From the NCBI GenBank assembly GCA_902574685.1, contig CACGOO010000004.1:18019-82018 (forward strand): a stretch of 64,000 bases of DNA. The letters are read 5' to 3'. The DNA comes from an uncultured Pelagibacteraceae bacterium. Lineage in GTDB: Bacteria; Pseudomonadota; Alphaproteobacteria; Pelagibacterales; Pelagibacteraceae. Shown here in pieces: positions 28,556-37,067 of this stretch. Positions within the stretch are counted from its first letter, which is position 1. Every line of letters begins with the position of its first letter. A program made the translations under genes and the position numbers. The notes beneath the pieces were generated by a model that was given only the letters and a program-made list of their open reading frames with translations, had not been told where the DNA came from and made no database searches.

Positions 28556-29474
28556 TTGTTAAATTTTTAATATCAATTAAATTATTTACCTGATTTATTT
28601 TTATTTTTCTATCAATTCTTTTTACTAATCCTGATAAAATTTTCCCTGGACCAACTTCTATAAATTGATCCGTTCCTAGATTTATCATATTAATTATACT
28701 CTCTCTCCATCTTACTCGACTTTCAATTTGTTTAATTAAAAGTTTTTTTATCTCTTTTGGATCGTTAATTGGGTTTGCAGTAACATTTGATATTATATCT
28801 ACTTCCGGTTTTTTAAATTCTGTGTTATTTATAATCTTTGTCATCTGTTCTGTGGCATTTCGCATTAAAGGACAATGAAAAGGTGCACTTACAGGAAGTT
28901 CTAGATGTTTAATATTTTTGCTTATCAACAATGATTTAACTTTTTTTAAAGACTCTATTTTTCCACTCGCAACAATTTGTCCGGCCGTGTTATCATTTGC
29001 TATATAACATTCTAATTCCTCATTATCTTGTAAAATTTTTTCAAATTCATCTGAGTTTAATCCAAGTATAGCTATCATTCCTCCTTGTCCTTTGGGAACT
29101 GACTGTTGCATGGCTTTACCTCTGTATTTTAGAATATTTAATGTTTGATCAAAATTTATCGACTCTGCACAACATAGAGCAGAATACTCCCCCAAAGAAT
29201 GTCCAGCAAAATATTTTGCATTATTAATGTTAAAGTTTGTCTCTTTTTGTAAAACTTTAAAAATTGAATAACTAACTAAAAATATTGCTGGTTGAGTGTT
29301 TTCTGTCTGATCTAAAATTTCTTTTGGTCCTTCTAAAATTATTTTACTAATTTTAATTTTTAAAACATCGTCTGCTTTATTAAAAATTTCTTTAATATAA
29401 TCAAAATTGTCATAAAATTCTTTGGCCATTCCAATATTTTGTGAGCCTTGTCCGGGAAAAATAACTGAAAACAT
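28548..29474 (-). CDS. fabD: Malonyl-CoA:ACP transacylase
   Basis: Loads malonyl groups onto ACP. The 308-residue alpha/beta hydrolase-like enzyme starts FSVIFPGQGSQNIGMAKEF, has the nucleophile Ser in GHSLGEYSALC, the catalytic His in SAPFHCPLM, and the QESR-type helix region near VEVGPG-like FIEVGPGKILSGLVKR. It is first in the fabD-fabG-acpP cluster and is divergent from rpsF. Confidence 0.95.
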   Translation of the reverse strand: MFSVIFPGQGSQNIGMAKEFYDNFDYIKEIFNKADDVLKIKISKIILEGPKEILDQTENTQPAIFLVSYSIFKVLQKETNFNINNAKYFAGHSLGEYSALCCAESINFDQTLNILKYRGKAMQQSVPKGQGGMIAILGLNSDEFEKILQDNEELECYIANDNTAGQIVASGKIESLKKVKSLLISKNIKHLELPVSAPFHCPLMRNATEQMTKIINNTEFKKPEVDIISNVTANPINDPKEIKKLLIKQIESRVRWRESIINMINLGTDQFIEVGPGKILSGLVKRIDRKIKINQVNNLIDIKNLTND

Positions 29475-29522
29475 AAAAACTGTTAATAAATTTGATGTTT
29501 TTTTATATTGTAATTAAAAATT

Positions 29523-29528
29523 TATAAT
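29523..29528 (+). promoter_or_regulatory. Candidate -10 box of the rpsF-rpsR-rplI operon
   Basis: A perfect TATAAT lies 30 bases upstream of the rpsF start in the 84-base gap between divergent fabD and rpsF. No convincing -35 is visible (only a T-rich run at the right distance). The position suits a short 5' leader. Confidence 0.4.
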
Positions 29529-29558
29529 AGTATATCCTCATTTTTTCTAGAAAATTAT

Positions 29559-29906
29559 ATGAACTTTTACGAACACACAATAATTGCTAGACAGGATATA
29601 TCTCCTAGTCAAATAAAGCAGCTACAAGAAAAATACAGTAGAATAATTGAAGGTAACGACGGTAACTTAATCAAATTTGAAAGTTGGGGACTGATGCATT
29701 TATCTTATTTTATAAAGAAGAATAAAAAAGGTAATTATCTTCATTTCAAAATTGAAGGAAGTGGAAAAACCATTAAAGAATTAGAAAAGACTGAAAAAAT
29801 AGATAAAAATCTTTTAAGATATTTAACAGTAAAAGTTAAAAAACTAGATTTAGAAACTGAGTATTTTAAGAAAAACGATGATGCGAACAATAGTAAAGAA
29901 AAATGA
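29559..29906 (+). CDS. rpsF: 30S ribosomal protein S6
   Basis: Ribosomal protein that pairs with S18 on the 30S platform. The 115-residue protein begins [21 protein letters not shown]; the central [20 protein letters not shown] and late LLRYLTVKV are conserved S6 segments. Its end overlaps rpsR by 4 bases, in the universal rpsF-rpsR-rplI order. Confidence 0.95.
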   Translation: MNFYEHTIIARQDISPSQIKQLQEKYSRIIEGNDGNLIKFESWGLMHLSYFIKKNKKGNYLHFKIEGSGKTIKELEKTEKIDKNLLRYLTVKVKKLDLETEYFKKNDDANNSKEK

Positions 29907-30172
29907 AAAAAAGAAATCAAAGAAAAAAAAATAGTCAAAATAATTTTTCAAAACTCAGCGTTTTTCAAAATCAAAAATTTAAGTTTAAAAAAAAGTGTCC
30001 TTTATCTGGTAAAGGCGCACCGATAATTGATTATAAAAATATAAAACTTTTAAAAAGATATGTTTCTGAAAATGGAAAAATACTGCCATCCAGAATCACT
30101 TCAGTTAGCCAAAAAAAACAAAGAGATTTATCTGTATCAATAAAAAGAGCAAGAAACTTAGCACTGATATAA
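29903..30172 (+). CDS. rpsR: 30S ribosomal protein S18
   Basis: S6 partner on the 30S platform. 89 residues: a lysine-rich N-terminal extension, then [20 protein letters not shown] and [23 protein letters not shown], the conserved S18 core with its basic C-terminal helix. The N-terminal Cys residue in KKCPLSGKG is a common remnant of a zinc-like site. It overlaps rpsF and is one base from rplI. Confidence 0.95.
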   Translation: MKKRNQRKKNSQNNFSKLSVFQNQKFKFKKKCPLSGKGAPIIDYKNIKLLKRYVSENGKILPSRITSVSQKKQRDLSVSIKRARNLALI

Positions 30173-30173
30173 T

Positions 30174-30629
30174 ATGAAGGTAATACTTTTAGAGAATGTT
30201 GGGAAAATTGGGTCAATAGGTGAAATAATTGATGTTAAAAGAGGTTTTGCAAGAAACTTTCTAATTGCTAAAAAAAAAGCATTATTTGCATCGAAAGAAA
30301 ATATAAAAGAAGTTGAGAAAATTAAAAACGATTTAAATAAAAAAGATTTAGAAAAAAAAAATCAAGCCAAATTAATTGATGAAAAAATTAAGAATAAAGA
30401 ATACATAATAAAAAAATTAAGCACAGAAAATAAAGAATTATATGGATCAGTTAAACCAACAGAAATTTCAAAGATATTAAAAGAAATAGATAATATTGAA
30501 ATAAATCCTTCTATGATACAACCAATTTCAGAAATAAAAATGTTAGGTACTTTTAAAGTAAATTTAAATTTACACTCTGAAATACAATCAAATATAAATA
30601 TTAAAGTTATAGCTGAAGAAGATAAGTAA
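30174..30629 (+). CDS. rplI: 50S ribosomal protein L9
   Basis: Two-domain 50S protein at the base of the L1 stalk. The 151-residue protein has the N-terminal MKVILLENVGKIGSIGEII and VKRGFARNFLIAKKKAL signature, a long connecting helix rich in Lys/Glu, and a C-terminal domain with LYGSVKPTEI. It closes the rpsF-rpsR-rplI unit; dnaB follows after a 70-base gap. Confidence 0.96.
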   Translation: MKVILLENVGKIGSIGEIIDVKRGFARNFLIAKKKALFASKENIKEVEKIKNDLNKKDLEKKNQAKLIDEKIKNKEYIIKKLSTENKELYGSVKPTEISKILKEIDNIEINPSMIQPISEIKMLGTFKVNLNLHSEIQSNINIKVIAEEDK

Positions 30630-30699
30630 TAATTATACATTTTTGTCCCCAACTAAAATTATTCTTTGTTATTTTTATAAAATCTAATAATAGTTATGT

Positions 30700-32115
30700 G
30701 TGTCACAACCTTATAATATTATTCAAAGCAAATACGAGGAGCTTCCAAATAATATTGAGGCAGAGCAGTCTGTTATTGGATCGATACTTTTAGCAAATGA
30801 GATATTTGACGAAGTAAACCTAATTATTTCAAACAAAAACTTTTATGATCCAATTCATAAAAAAATATATGAAGCACTTGAGAAGCTTATTTTTAGTGGT
30901 CTACTAGCTAATCCAATAACTTTAAAAAACTATTTTGAGAAAGAAAAGGATGATTTAAATATACCAGAGTACTTAGTTAAAATAACAAAATTTTCTACAT
31001 CATCAAGACAAGCTATCGAATACTCAAAATTAATATTTGATCTATATGTTAAAAGAGAATTAATTAAAATTTCAGGAGAAGTAATAGATCAAGCAAAATT
31101 AAATGACTTAAATAATGATGGAAAAAAAATAATCGAAAATTATGAAAAATCCTTATTTGATCTTGCCGAAAAGGGTTCTTTCAGTTCATCTTTAATAAAA
31201 TTTGATGAAGCTATGAGACAAACCATTGAAATGGCATCAAACGCATACAAAAATGAGGAAGGGATAGTTGGTGTTCCTACGGGCTTAAAAGATCTGGATG
31301 ATAGATTGGGTGGTTTACATAAATCTGACTTAGTGATTATTGCTGGAAGACCGTCTATGGGTAAAACAGCTTTAGCAACTAATATTGCTTTTAATGCTGC
31401 TAAAAAAATACAAGAAAATGGTGATAAAAGTTCAATTGCATTTTTTTCTTTAGAAATGTCATCAGAACAACTTTCAACAAGAATCCTTGCCGAACAGTCT
31501 AGAATTAAATCAAATGATATAAGAAGAGGAAAAATATCAGAGGATCAATTTGATAAATTTATTGAAACTTCCAAAAATATATCTGAACTACCCTTATACA
31601 TAGATGAAACACCAGCAATAACAATAGCAGCGCTAAGCAATAGGGCAAGAAGGATAAAACGAATTTATGGTCTCGATATGATTGTCATAGATTATATTCA
31701 ATTAATGAGAGCCTCCAATTCTAATAATGGTAGAGTTCAAGAGATATCAGAAATAACACAAGGATTAAAAGCTTTAGCTAAAGAATTAGCTGTTCCAGTT
31801 TTAGCTCTTTCTCAATTATCAAGAGCTGTGGAACAAAGAGACGACAAAAAACCTCAATTATCAGACTTAAGAGAGTCGGGTTCAATCGAACAAGATGCTG
31901 ATGTAGTTATGTTTGTTTACAGGGAAGCATATTATTTACAAGGAAAAGAGCCTAGACCTGCTACAGTAGAGCACGCTGAGTGGCAAGCTAAAATGAATGA
32001 GGTTTCACATTTAGCAGAATTAATTATTCAAAAACAAAGGCATGGACCAACTGGAAATGTAATGCTTGAATTTGAGGCAATGTTTACCAAATTTAAAGAT
32101 ATTCAAAATAATTAA
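30700..32115 (+). CDS. dnaB: Replicative DNA helicase
   Basis: Hexameric 5'-3' helicase at the replication fork, 471 residues with a GTG start. The N-terminal DnaB domain has PNNIEAEQSVIGSILL, then the RecA-like domain with Walker A GRPSMGKTALA (about residue 217), Walker B MIVIDYIQLM, LSQLSRAVEQR, and the C-terminal KQRHGPTGNV arginine-finger region. The rplI-dnaB linkage is conserved. No intein or insertion is seen. Confidence 0.96.
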   Translation: MSQPYNIIQSKYEELPNNIEAEQSVIGSILLANEIFDEVNLIISNKNFYDPIHKKIYEALEKLIFSGLLANPITLKNYFEKEKDDLNIPEYLVKITKFSTSSRQAIEYSKLIFDLYVKRELIKISGEVIDQAKLNDLNNDGKKIIENYEKSLFDLAEKGSFSSSLIKFDEAMRQTIEMASNAYKNEEGIVGVPTGLKDLDDRLGGLHKSDLVIIAGRPSMGKTALATNIAFNAAKKIQENGDKSSIAFFSLEMSSEQLSTRILAEQSRIKSNDIRRGKISEDQFDKFIETSKNISELPLYIDETPAITIAALSNRARRIKRIYGLDMIVIDYIQLMRASNSNNGRVQEISEITQGLKALAKELAVPVLALSQLSRAVEQRDDKKPQLSDLRESGSIEQDADVVMFVYREAYYLQGKEPRPATVEHAEWQAKMNEVSHLAELIIQKQRHGPTGNVMLEFEAMFTKFKDIQNN

Positions 32116-32139
32116 ATTAAATTATAAATCTAATAGTTG

Positions 32140-34515
32140 ATGTTGGCTAAATTTTATCAAAATATTGTATTAAAAAAACCAGGCTTCATTTTAGTTTTAT
32201 TATTAAGTTGTTTGTGTTTTTTTGGATATTTTTCAAAAAACTTTAGACTTGATGCATCATCTGAAACTTTATTAATAGAAGGTGATCCTGATTTAAAATA
32301 CTTAAATGAAATAAACGAAAGATACGGTGCTAAAGAATTTTTAGTTCTTACTTACACTCCAAAAAAGAGAATGATAGATGAAAATTCTATCAAAAACCTT
32401 ACAAAATTAAAAAAAGAAATTCAAAAACTTAATTGGGTGCATAGTGTAATTACCCTATTAGATATTCCTTTACTAAACAGCTCCGATGACCCGCTAATAG
32501 AGAGACTGCAAAACTACTCTACACTTAGCTCAAAAGGTATTGATAAAGAAAGAGGATTTAATGAAATATTGAACAGTCCTGTTTTCAGGAATTTCGTAAT
32601 CAGTGAAGATGGTAAAACATCTGGCATAATAGTTTATTTAAAGTCTAAAGATAAAATAAATGACTTTAAAAGTAAAAAAGACGAAGAGATATATAAAGAC
32701 AAATTAAAAAAACAAAATCATCAAAATATTTTAGAGATAAGACAAGTAATACAAAATTTTAGTTCAACAAGCAAAATTCATTTAGGTGGCATTCCTATGA
32801 TTGCTGATGATATGATGACTTTTATAAAAAATGATATAATTGTTTTTGGACTTGGAGTTTTTTTATTTATCGTTGCAACACTTTGGTATGTATTTAGAAG
32901 ATTGATATGGATAATAGTACCTATAAGTAGTTGTTTTTTTTCAGTAATAATAATGACTGGACTTCTAGGTCTGTTAGGATGGAAAGTTACTGTTATATCA
33001 TCTAATTTTATTGCTTTAATGTTGATATTGACAATGGCTATGAATATTCATATTAGCACCAGATATCTTCAGCTTTCAAAACAATTTCCAAAGTTTAATA
33101 AATTTAAAATTATTTCTTTAACAACGAATAAAATGTTTTGGCCTATTTTGTATACAGCTTTAACAACTATATTTGCTTTTTTGTCTTTGGTGTTTAGTGA
33201 AATAAAACCAATAATAGATTTTGGATTTATGATGACTTTTGGTCTAATAATTTCATTTCTTATTACTTTTAGTTTATTGCCAACATTAATTAATTTATTT
33301 AATTTTAATATAGTTGCTTTGAAAGAGGAAAAAGGTACTAATATTACTAATTTTTTCAGTAAAGTCTCAGTTTCAAGTCAAAATACAATATTTGGAACAA
33401 CCTTAATAATTATATTTCTAAGCATATTTGGAATTTCAAAACTTGAAGTAGAAAATAGTTTTATAAATTATTTTGATAAAAATACTGAAATTTATAAAGG
33501 AATGAAACTTATAGATGAAAAATTAGGTGGTACAACACCACTTGAAGTCATTTTAAAATTTCCAAAACAAGATGAAGTGGAAGAAAAATCTGAAGATGAA
33601 GAAGACGATTGGGGTGATGAAGATGAAAATGATGAAAAATATTGGTTTACTAAAGATAAAATTGATAAGATAAAAAAGGTCCATAACTATTTAGACTCTT
33701 TGGAGCCAATCGGAAAAGTACTTTCTTTTTCTTCAATAATTGATGTTGCAACTCAATTAAATAACAATAAAGAGCTAGGTTCTTTAGAAATGGGTGTTTT
33801 GTATACAAAAATACCAGATAATATAAAGAAAGAAATTGTAGATCCATATATTTCAATACAAGACTCTGAAGCAAGGATAAGTTTACGAATAAAAGACTCT
33901 TTAGACGACCTAAGGAGAAATGATTTACTCATTAAAATAAATTCTGACCTTAAAAATAAATTAGAATTGAAGCAAGATGAATATAAATTAGGTGGAGTAT
34001 TAATTTTATTTAATAATCTTTTACAAAGTTTATTCAAATCTCAAATTTTAACTCTTGGGTTTGTTATGCTTGGTATATTAATAATGTTTATTATTCTTTT
34101 CAAAAATTTAAAATTGGCATTAATAGGTGTTGTGCCAAATTTTATAGCAGCTTTTTTTATATTAGGTCTAATAGGTTTATTGGGAATTCCACTAGATATG
34201 ATGACAATTACAATAGCGGCAATAACTATAGGTATAGCTGTAGATAACAGCATTCATTATATTTATAGATTTAAAGAGGAGTATGCAAAATTAAGAAATT
34301 ATAATAAGACATTAAAATTATGTCATTCAACAGTGGGTAAAGCTATTTTAAATACCTCAATTACAATAGTTTTTGGATTTTCAATTTTAGTTATGTCAAA
34401 TTTTATACCAACAATTTACTTTGGTGTATTCACAGGGATTGCTATGTTGCTTGCAATGATTTCAGTTTTAACACTTTTGCCATCTTTATTACTTAAAATT
34501 AAACCATTCAATTAA
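32140..34515 (+). CDS. RND-superfamily (MMPL-type) membrane exporter
   Basis: A large membrane protein (791 residues from ATG 32140; a TTG one codon upstream is possible) with two repeats of the RND fold. Each repeat has a membrane helix, a periplasmic loop and a bundle of about five helices (residues about 225-390 and 625-790). The second repeat has TIAAITIGIAVDNSIHYIYR, the classic MMPL motif with a membrane Asp. The substrate is unknown; relatives move lipids or hopanoids. A markedly acidic stretch (EEKSEDEEDDWGDEDENDE) at about 477-502 sits in the second periplasmic loop. It overlaps cvpA by one base. Confidence 0.82.
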   Translation: MLAKFYQNIVLKKPGFILVLLLSCLCFFGYFSKNFRLDASSETLLIEGDPDLKYLNEINERYGAKEFLVLTYTPKKRMIDENSIKNLTKLKKEIQKLNWVHSVITLLDIPLLNSSDDPLIERLQNYSTLSSKGIDKERGFNEILNSPVFRNFVISEDGKTSGIIVYLKSKDKINDFKSKKDEEIYKDKLKKQNHQNILEIRQVIQNFSSTSKIHLGGIPMIADDMMTFIKNDIIVFGLGVFLFIVATLWYVFRRLIWIIVPISSCFFSVIIMTGLLGLLGWKVTVISSNFIALMLILTMAMNIHISTRYLQLSKQFPKFNKFKIISLTTNKMFWPILYTALTTIFAFLSLVFSEIKPIIDFGFMMTFGLIISFLITFSLLPTLINLFNFNIVALKEEKGTNITNFFSKVSVSSQNTIFGTTLIIIFLSIFGISKLEVENSFINYFDKNTEIYKGMKLIDEKLGGTTPLEVILKFPKQDEVEEKSEDEEDDWGDEDENDEKYWFTKDKIDKIKKVHNYLDSLEPIGKVLSFSSIIDVATQLNNNKELGSLEMGVLYTKIPDNIKKEIVDPYISIQDSEARISLRIKDSLDDLRRNDLLIKINSDLKNKLELKQDEYKLGGVLILFNNLLQSLFKSQILTLGFVMLGILIMFIILFKNLKLALIGVVPNFIAAFFILGLIGLLGIPLDMMTITIAAITIGIAVDNSIHYIYRFKEEYAKLRNYNKTLKLCHSTVGKAILNTSITIVFGFSILVMSNFIPTIYFGVFTGIAMLLAMISVLTLLPSLLLKIKPFN

Positions 34516-35060
34516 TGATTGAAGCTATTCAGGAATTTTTAATACAAGTAACATTATTTGATTATATTTTTTTTGTATTAACGGTTTATTTTCTAATTCA
34601 AGGATCAAGAAAAGGGTTTGTTTTAAGTTTATTGTCAGCAGCTAAATGGGTGTTGGCATATATTTTAACAATTTATTTCTTTCCAAAAGTAAAGCCTTAC
34701 TTTGATGGTATTTTAGATAGTGAATATGTTCTTGATATAACTGTAGGTGTAATATTGTTTATCTTAATAATATTTCTTATTCTTTTAGGAAATAAAGCAA
34801 TAAGTAAAGTTGTTACTTATACTGGATTAGGTTCAATCGATAAAGTTTTTGGTTTTTTCTTTGGAATCGCTAAGAGCTATGTTCTAATTGTTTGTTTGTT
34901 TACAGCTATTGACGTCGTCTACGATAGCAAAAAATGGCCATTAAATTTAAAAGATTCGTTAACATTTCCTTGGGTTGAAAAAGGTAGTATCTATCTTATA
35001 AAGGTATTTCCAAATCAAAAACAATATGAAGACGCTAAAGAAAAAGTTCAAGATGTATAA
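34515..35060 (+). CDS. cvpA: CvpA-family inner-membrane protein
   Basis: A 181-residue membrane protein with four predicted helices and the family's DYIFFVLTVYFLIQGSRKGF start and GSIDKVFGFFFGIAKSY motif. In E. coli CvpA is needed for colicin V production and is linked to envelope stress; the exact function is unknown. Placement directly before purF, as in E. coli, strongly supports the name. It overlaps the MMPL gene by one base and purF by 8. Confidence 0.88.
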   Translation: MIEAIQEFLIQVTLFDYIFFVLTVYFLIQGSRKGFVLSLLSAAKWVLAYILTIYFFPKVKPYFDGILDSEYVLDITVGVILFILIIFLILLGNKAISKVVTYTGLGSIDKVFGFFFGIAKSYVLIVCLFTAIDVVYDSKKWPLNLKDSLTFPWVEKGSIYLIKVFPNQKQYEDAKEKVQDV

Positions 35061-36495
35061 CCCTAAATTAAAAGAGGAATGTGCCGTCTTTGGTATAAGC
35101 AATACACCAGAAGCATCGACCTTAACCGCTTTAGGACTTCATGCATTACAACATAGAGGGCAAGAAGGTTGTGGAATTGTGTCATTTGACGGTGAAAAAT
35201 ATCACTCTGAAAAAAGATTTGGTTTAGTTGGTGACAACTTTAATGATGAAAAAGTTTTAAAAAACTTACCAGGAAATTATGCAATAGGTCACAATAGATA
35301 TTCTACAACTGGTGGAACTGCTTTAAGAAATGTACAACCATTCTTTGCTGATACTAATTCAGGTGGAATAGGTGTTGCGCATAATGGAAATCTAACGAAT
35401 GCAATTACACTTAGAAACAAAATGGTTGAAGAAGGCTCAATCTTTTACACAACATCAGATACAGAAACGATAGTAAAACTTATAGCCAAATCAAAAAGAC
35501 CAAAGACAATTGATAAGGTTATTGATGCTCTGTTTCAAATTCAAGGTGGATATGCATTGGTTATGATGACACAAAATACACTTATTGGGGTAAGAGATCC
35601 TTATGGAATAAGACCTCTGGTTATTGGAAAATTAAAAAATTCTTATGTTTTTGCATCTGAGACATGTGCCTTTGATATTATCGGAGCAAAGTTTGTTCGA
35701 GAAGTTGAAAATGGTGAAATTGTTTATGTGGAAAATGATGAATTAAAAAGCATTAAACCATTTCCTCAAAAAAAAGTAAGACCATGTGTATTTGAATATA
35801 TTTATTTCTCAAGACCAGATAGTATTTTAAATGGCAAAACAGCATATGAATATCGAAAAAGATTTGGAGCTGAATTAGCAAAAGAGGATAATTTAGATGC
35901 CGACTTGGTTGTGCCTGTACCAGATTCTGGAAATGCAGCTGCATTAGGTTACGCAGAAGAAAAAAAAATAAATTTTGATTTAGGTCTGATAAGAAATCAT
36001 TATGTTGGTCGAACTTTTATAGAGCCGTCACAGCAGATTAGAAGTTTAGGAGTTAAATTAAAATTAAATGCAAATATTTCAGTTATAAAAAATAAAAAAA
36101 TTATTTTGGTTGACGACTCTTTAGTTAGAGGGACTACTTCATCAAAGATTGTAAAAATGTTATATGATAATGGTGCTAAAGAGATACATGTTAGGATAGC
36201 TAGTCCAGAAATAAAATATCCAGATTTTTATGGAGTTGATACACCTACAAAAAAAGAATTATTAGCAGCAAATAAATCAGTAGATGAAATAAAAGAATTC
36301 ATTAAAGCTCAATCACTTAAATTTTTAACTTTAGATGGCTTATATCGAGGAATGGGTTTTGATAAGAGAAATGACGCCTATCCTCAGTTAACTGATCATC
36401 ATTTTACTGGCGATTATCCAGTAAAAATAATTGATGAACTTGGAGAAGATAAAGTTACACAATTATCTTTATTAAGCACAGGGTCAAGTAATTAA
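35053..36495 (+). CDS. purF: Amidophosphoribosyltransferase
   Basis: First committed step of purine synthesis: glutamine plus PRPP gives phosphoribosylamine. I take ATG 35053, which places the N-terminal nucleophile at Cys10 (KEECAVFGI) after a 9-residue propeptide that must be removed. An ATG at 35026 would add nine residues. Further motifs: ALQHRGQEGCGI, GHNRYSTTG, the PRPP loop KIILVDDSLVRGTTS, and RIASPEIKYPDFYGVD. Length (480) is typical of the propeptide-bearing type. It overlaps cvpA and shares a TAATG with the next gene. Confidence 0.94.
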   Translation: MYNPKLKEECAVFGISNTPEASTLTALGLHALQHRGQEGCGIVSFDGEKYHSEKRFGLVGDNFNDEKVLKNLPGNYAIGHNRYSTTGGTALRNVQPFFADTNSGGIGVAHNGNLTNAITLRNKMVEEGSIFYTTSDTETIVKLIAKSKRPKTIDKVIDALFQIQGGYALVMMTQNTLIGVRDPYGIRPLVIGKLKNSYVFASETCAFDIIGAKFVREVENGEIVYVENDELKSIKPFPQKKVRPCVFEYIYFSRPDSILNGKTAYEYRKRFGAELAKEDNLDADLVVPVPDSGNAAALGYAEEKKINFDLGLIRNHYVGRTFIEPSQQIRSLGVKLKLNANISVIKNKKIILVDDSLVRGTTSSKIVKMLYDNGAKEIHVRIASPEIKYPDFYGVDTPTKKELLAANKSVDEIKEFIKAQSLKFLTLDGLYRGMGFDKRNDAYPQLTDHHFTGDYPVKIIDELGEDKVTQLSLLSTGSSN

Positions 36496-37052
36496 TGAAG
36501 AAAGTAAATTTTACTGAAATGAAAAATGGTTCTAGAGAAGATTATGAATTATTGGAAAAGTATGAAAAGAATTTTGAACGTAAGACAGCGGATAGATTAC
36601 TCAAATATCTTGCAAGTCAAACTACAACTCTTGAAGGCTATCAAATAACTAGATTAGAACATTCCTTACAGGCAGCCACAAGAGCTTACAAGAATGGAGA
36701 AAGTGAGGAGATGGTTGTTGCAACTTTACTTCATGATATAGGAGATGACTTGGCGCCTATGAATCATTCTCAATATGCTGCTTCAATAATCAGACCTTAT
36801 GTTTCAGAAAAAACATATTGGATAATACTTCACCATGGACTTTTTCAAACTTATTACAGTGCTCATCATTTAGGAGGTGATAGAAACGCTAGGGATAAAT
36901 TCAAGGATCACAAATACTATCAAGATACAGTTGATTTTTGTGAAAAATACGACCAGTCTTCTTTTGATCCTAATTACAAATCTATGTCTCTAGAAGAGTT
37001 TGAACCAATGGTTAAAAAGATATTTGATAGAAAACCTTTTTATCATCACTAA
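36495..37052 (+). CDS. HD-domain protein of the PhnZ-like (diiron oxygenase) type
   Basis: 185 residues with a complete set of HD-fold metal ligands: H56 (RLEHSLQAA), H80-D81 (TLLHDIGDD), H91, H113/H114 (ILHHGLF) and D153 (EKYDQSSFD). The H56 to H80 spacing of 24, the REH-SLQ context and the late YDQSSFDP segment resemble the PhnZ/TmpB group, HD proteins that use a mixed-valence diiron centre to oxidise aminophosphonates. The Tyr/Glu lid residues I recall for PhnZ are not at equivalent positions (Y49 stands where Glu would be), so the substrate is probably different. It may be an oxygenase or a phosphohydrolase. It overlaps purF by one base. Confidence 0.7.
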   Translation: MKKVNFTEMKNGSREDYELLEKYEKNFERKTADRLLKYLASQTTTLEGYQITRLEHSLQAATRAYKNGESEEMVVATLLHDIGDDLAPMNHSQYAASIIRPYVSEKTYWIILHHGLFQTYYSAHHLGGDRNARDKFKDHKYYQDTVDFCEKYDQSSFDPNYKSMSLEEFEPMVKKIFDRKPFYHH

Positions 37053-37067
37053 TTTTTTTAAGAAAAC

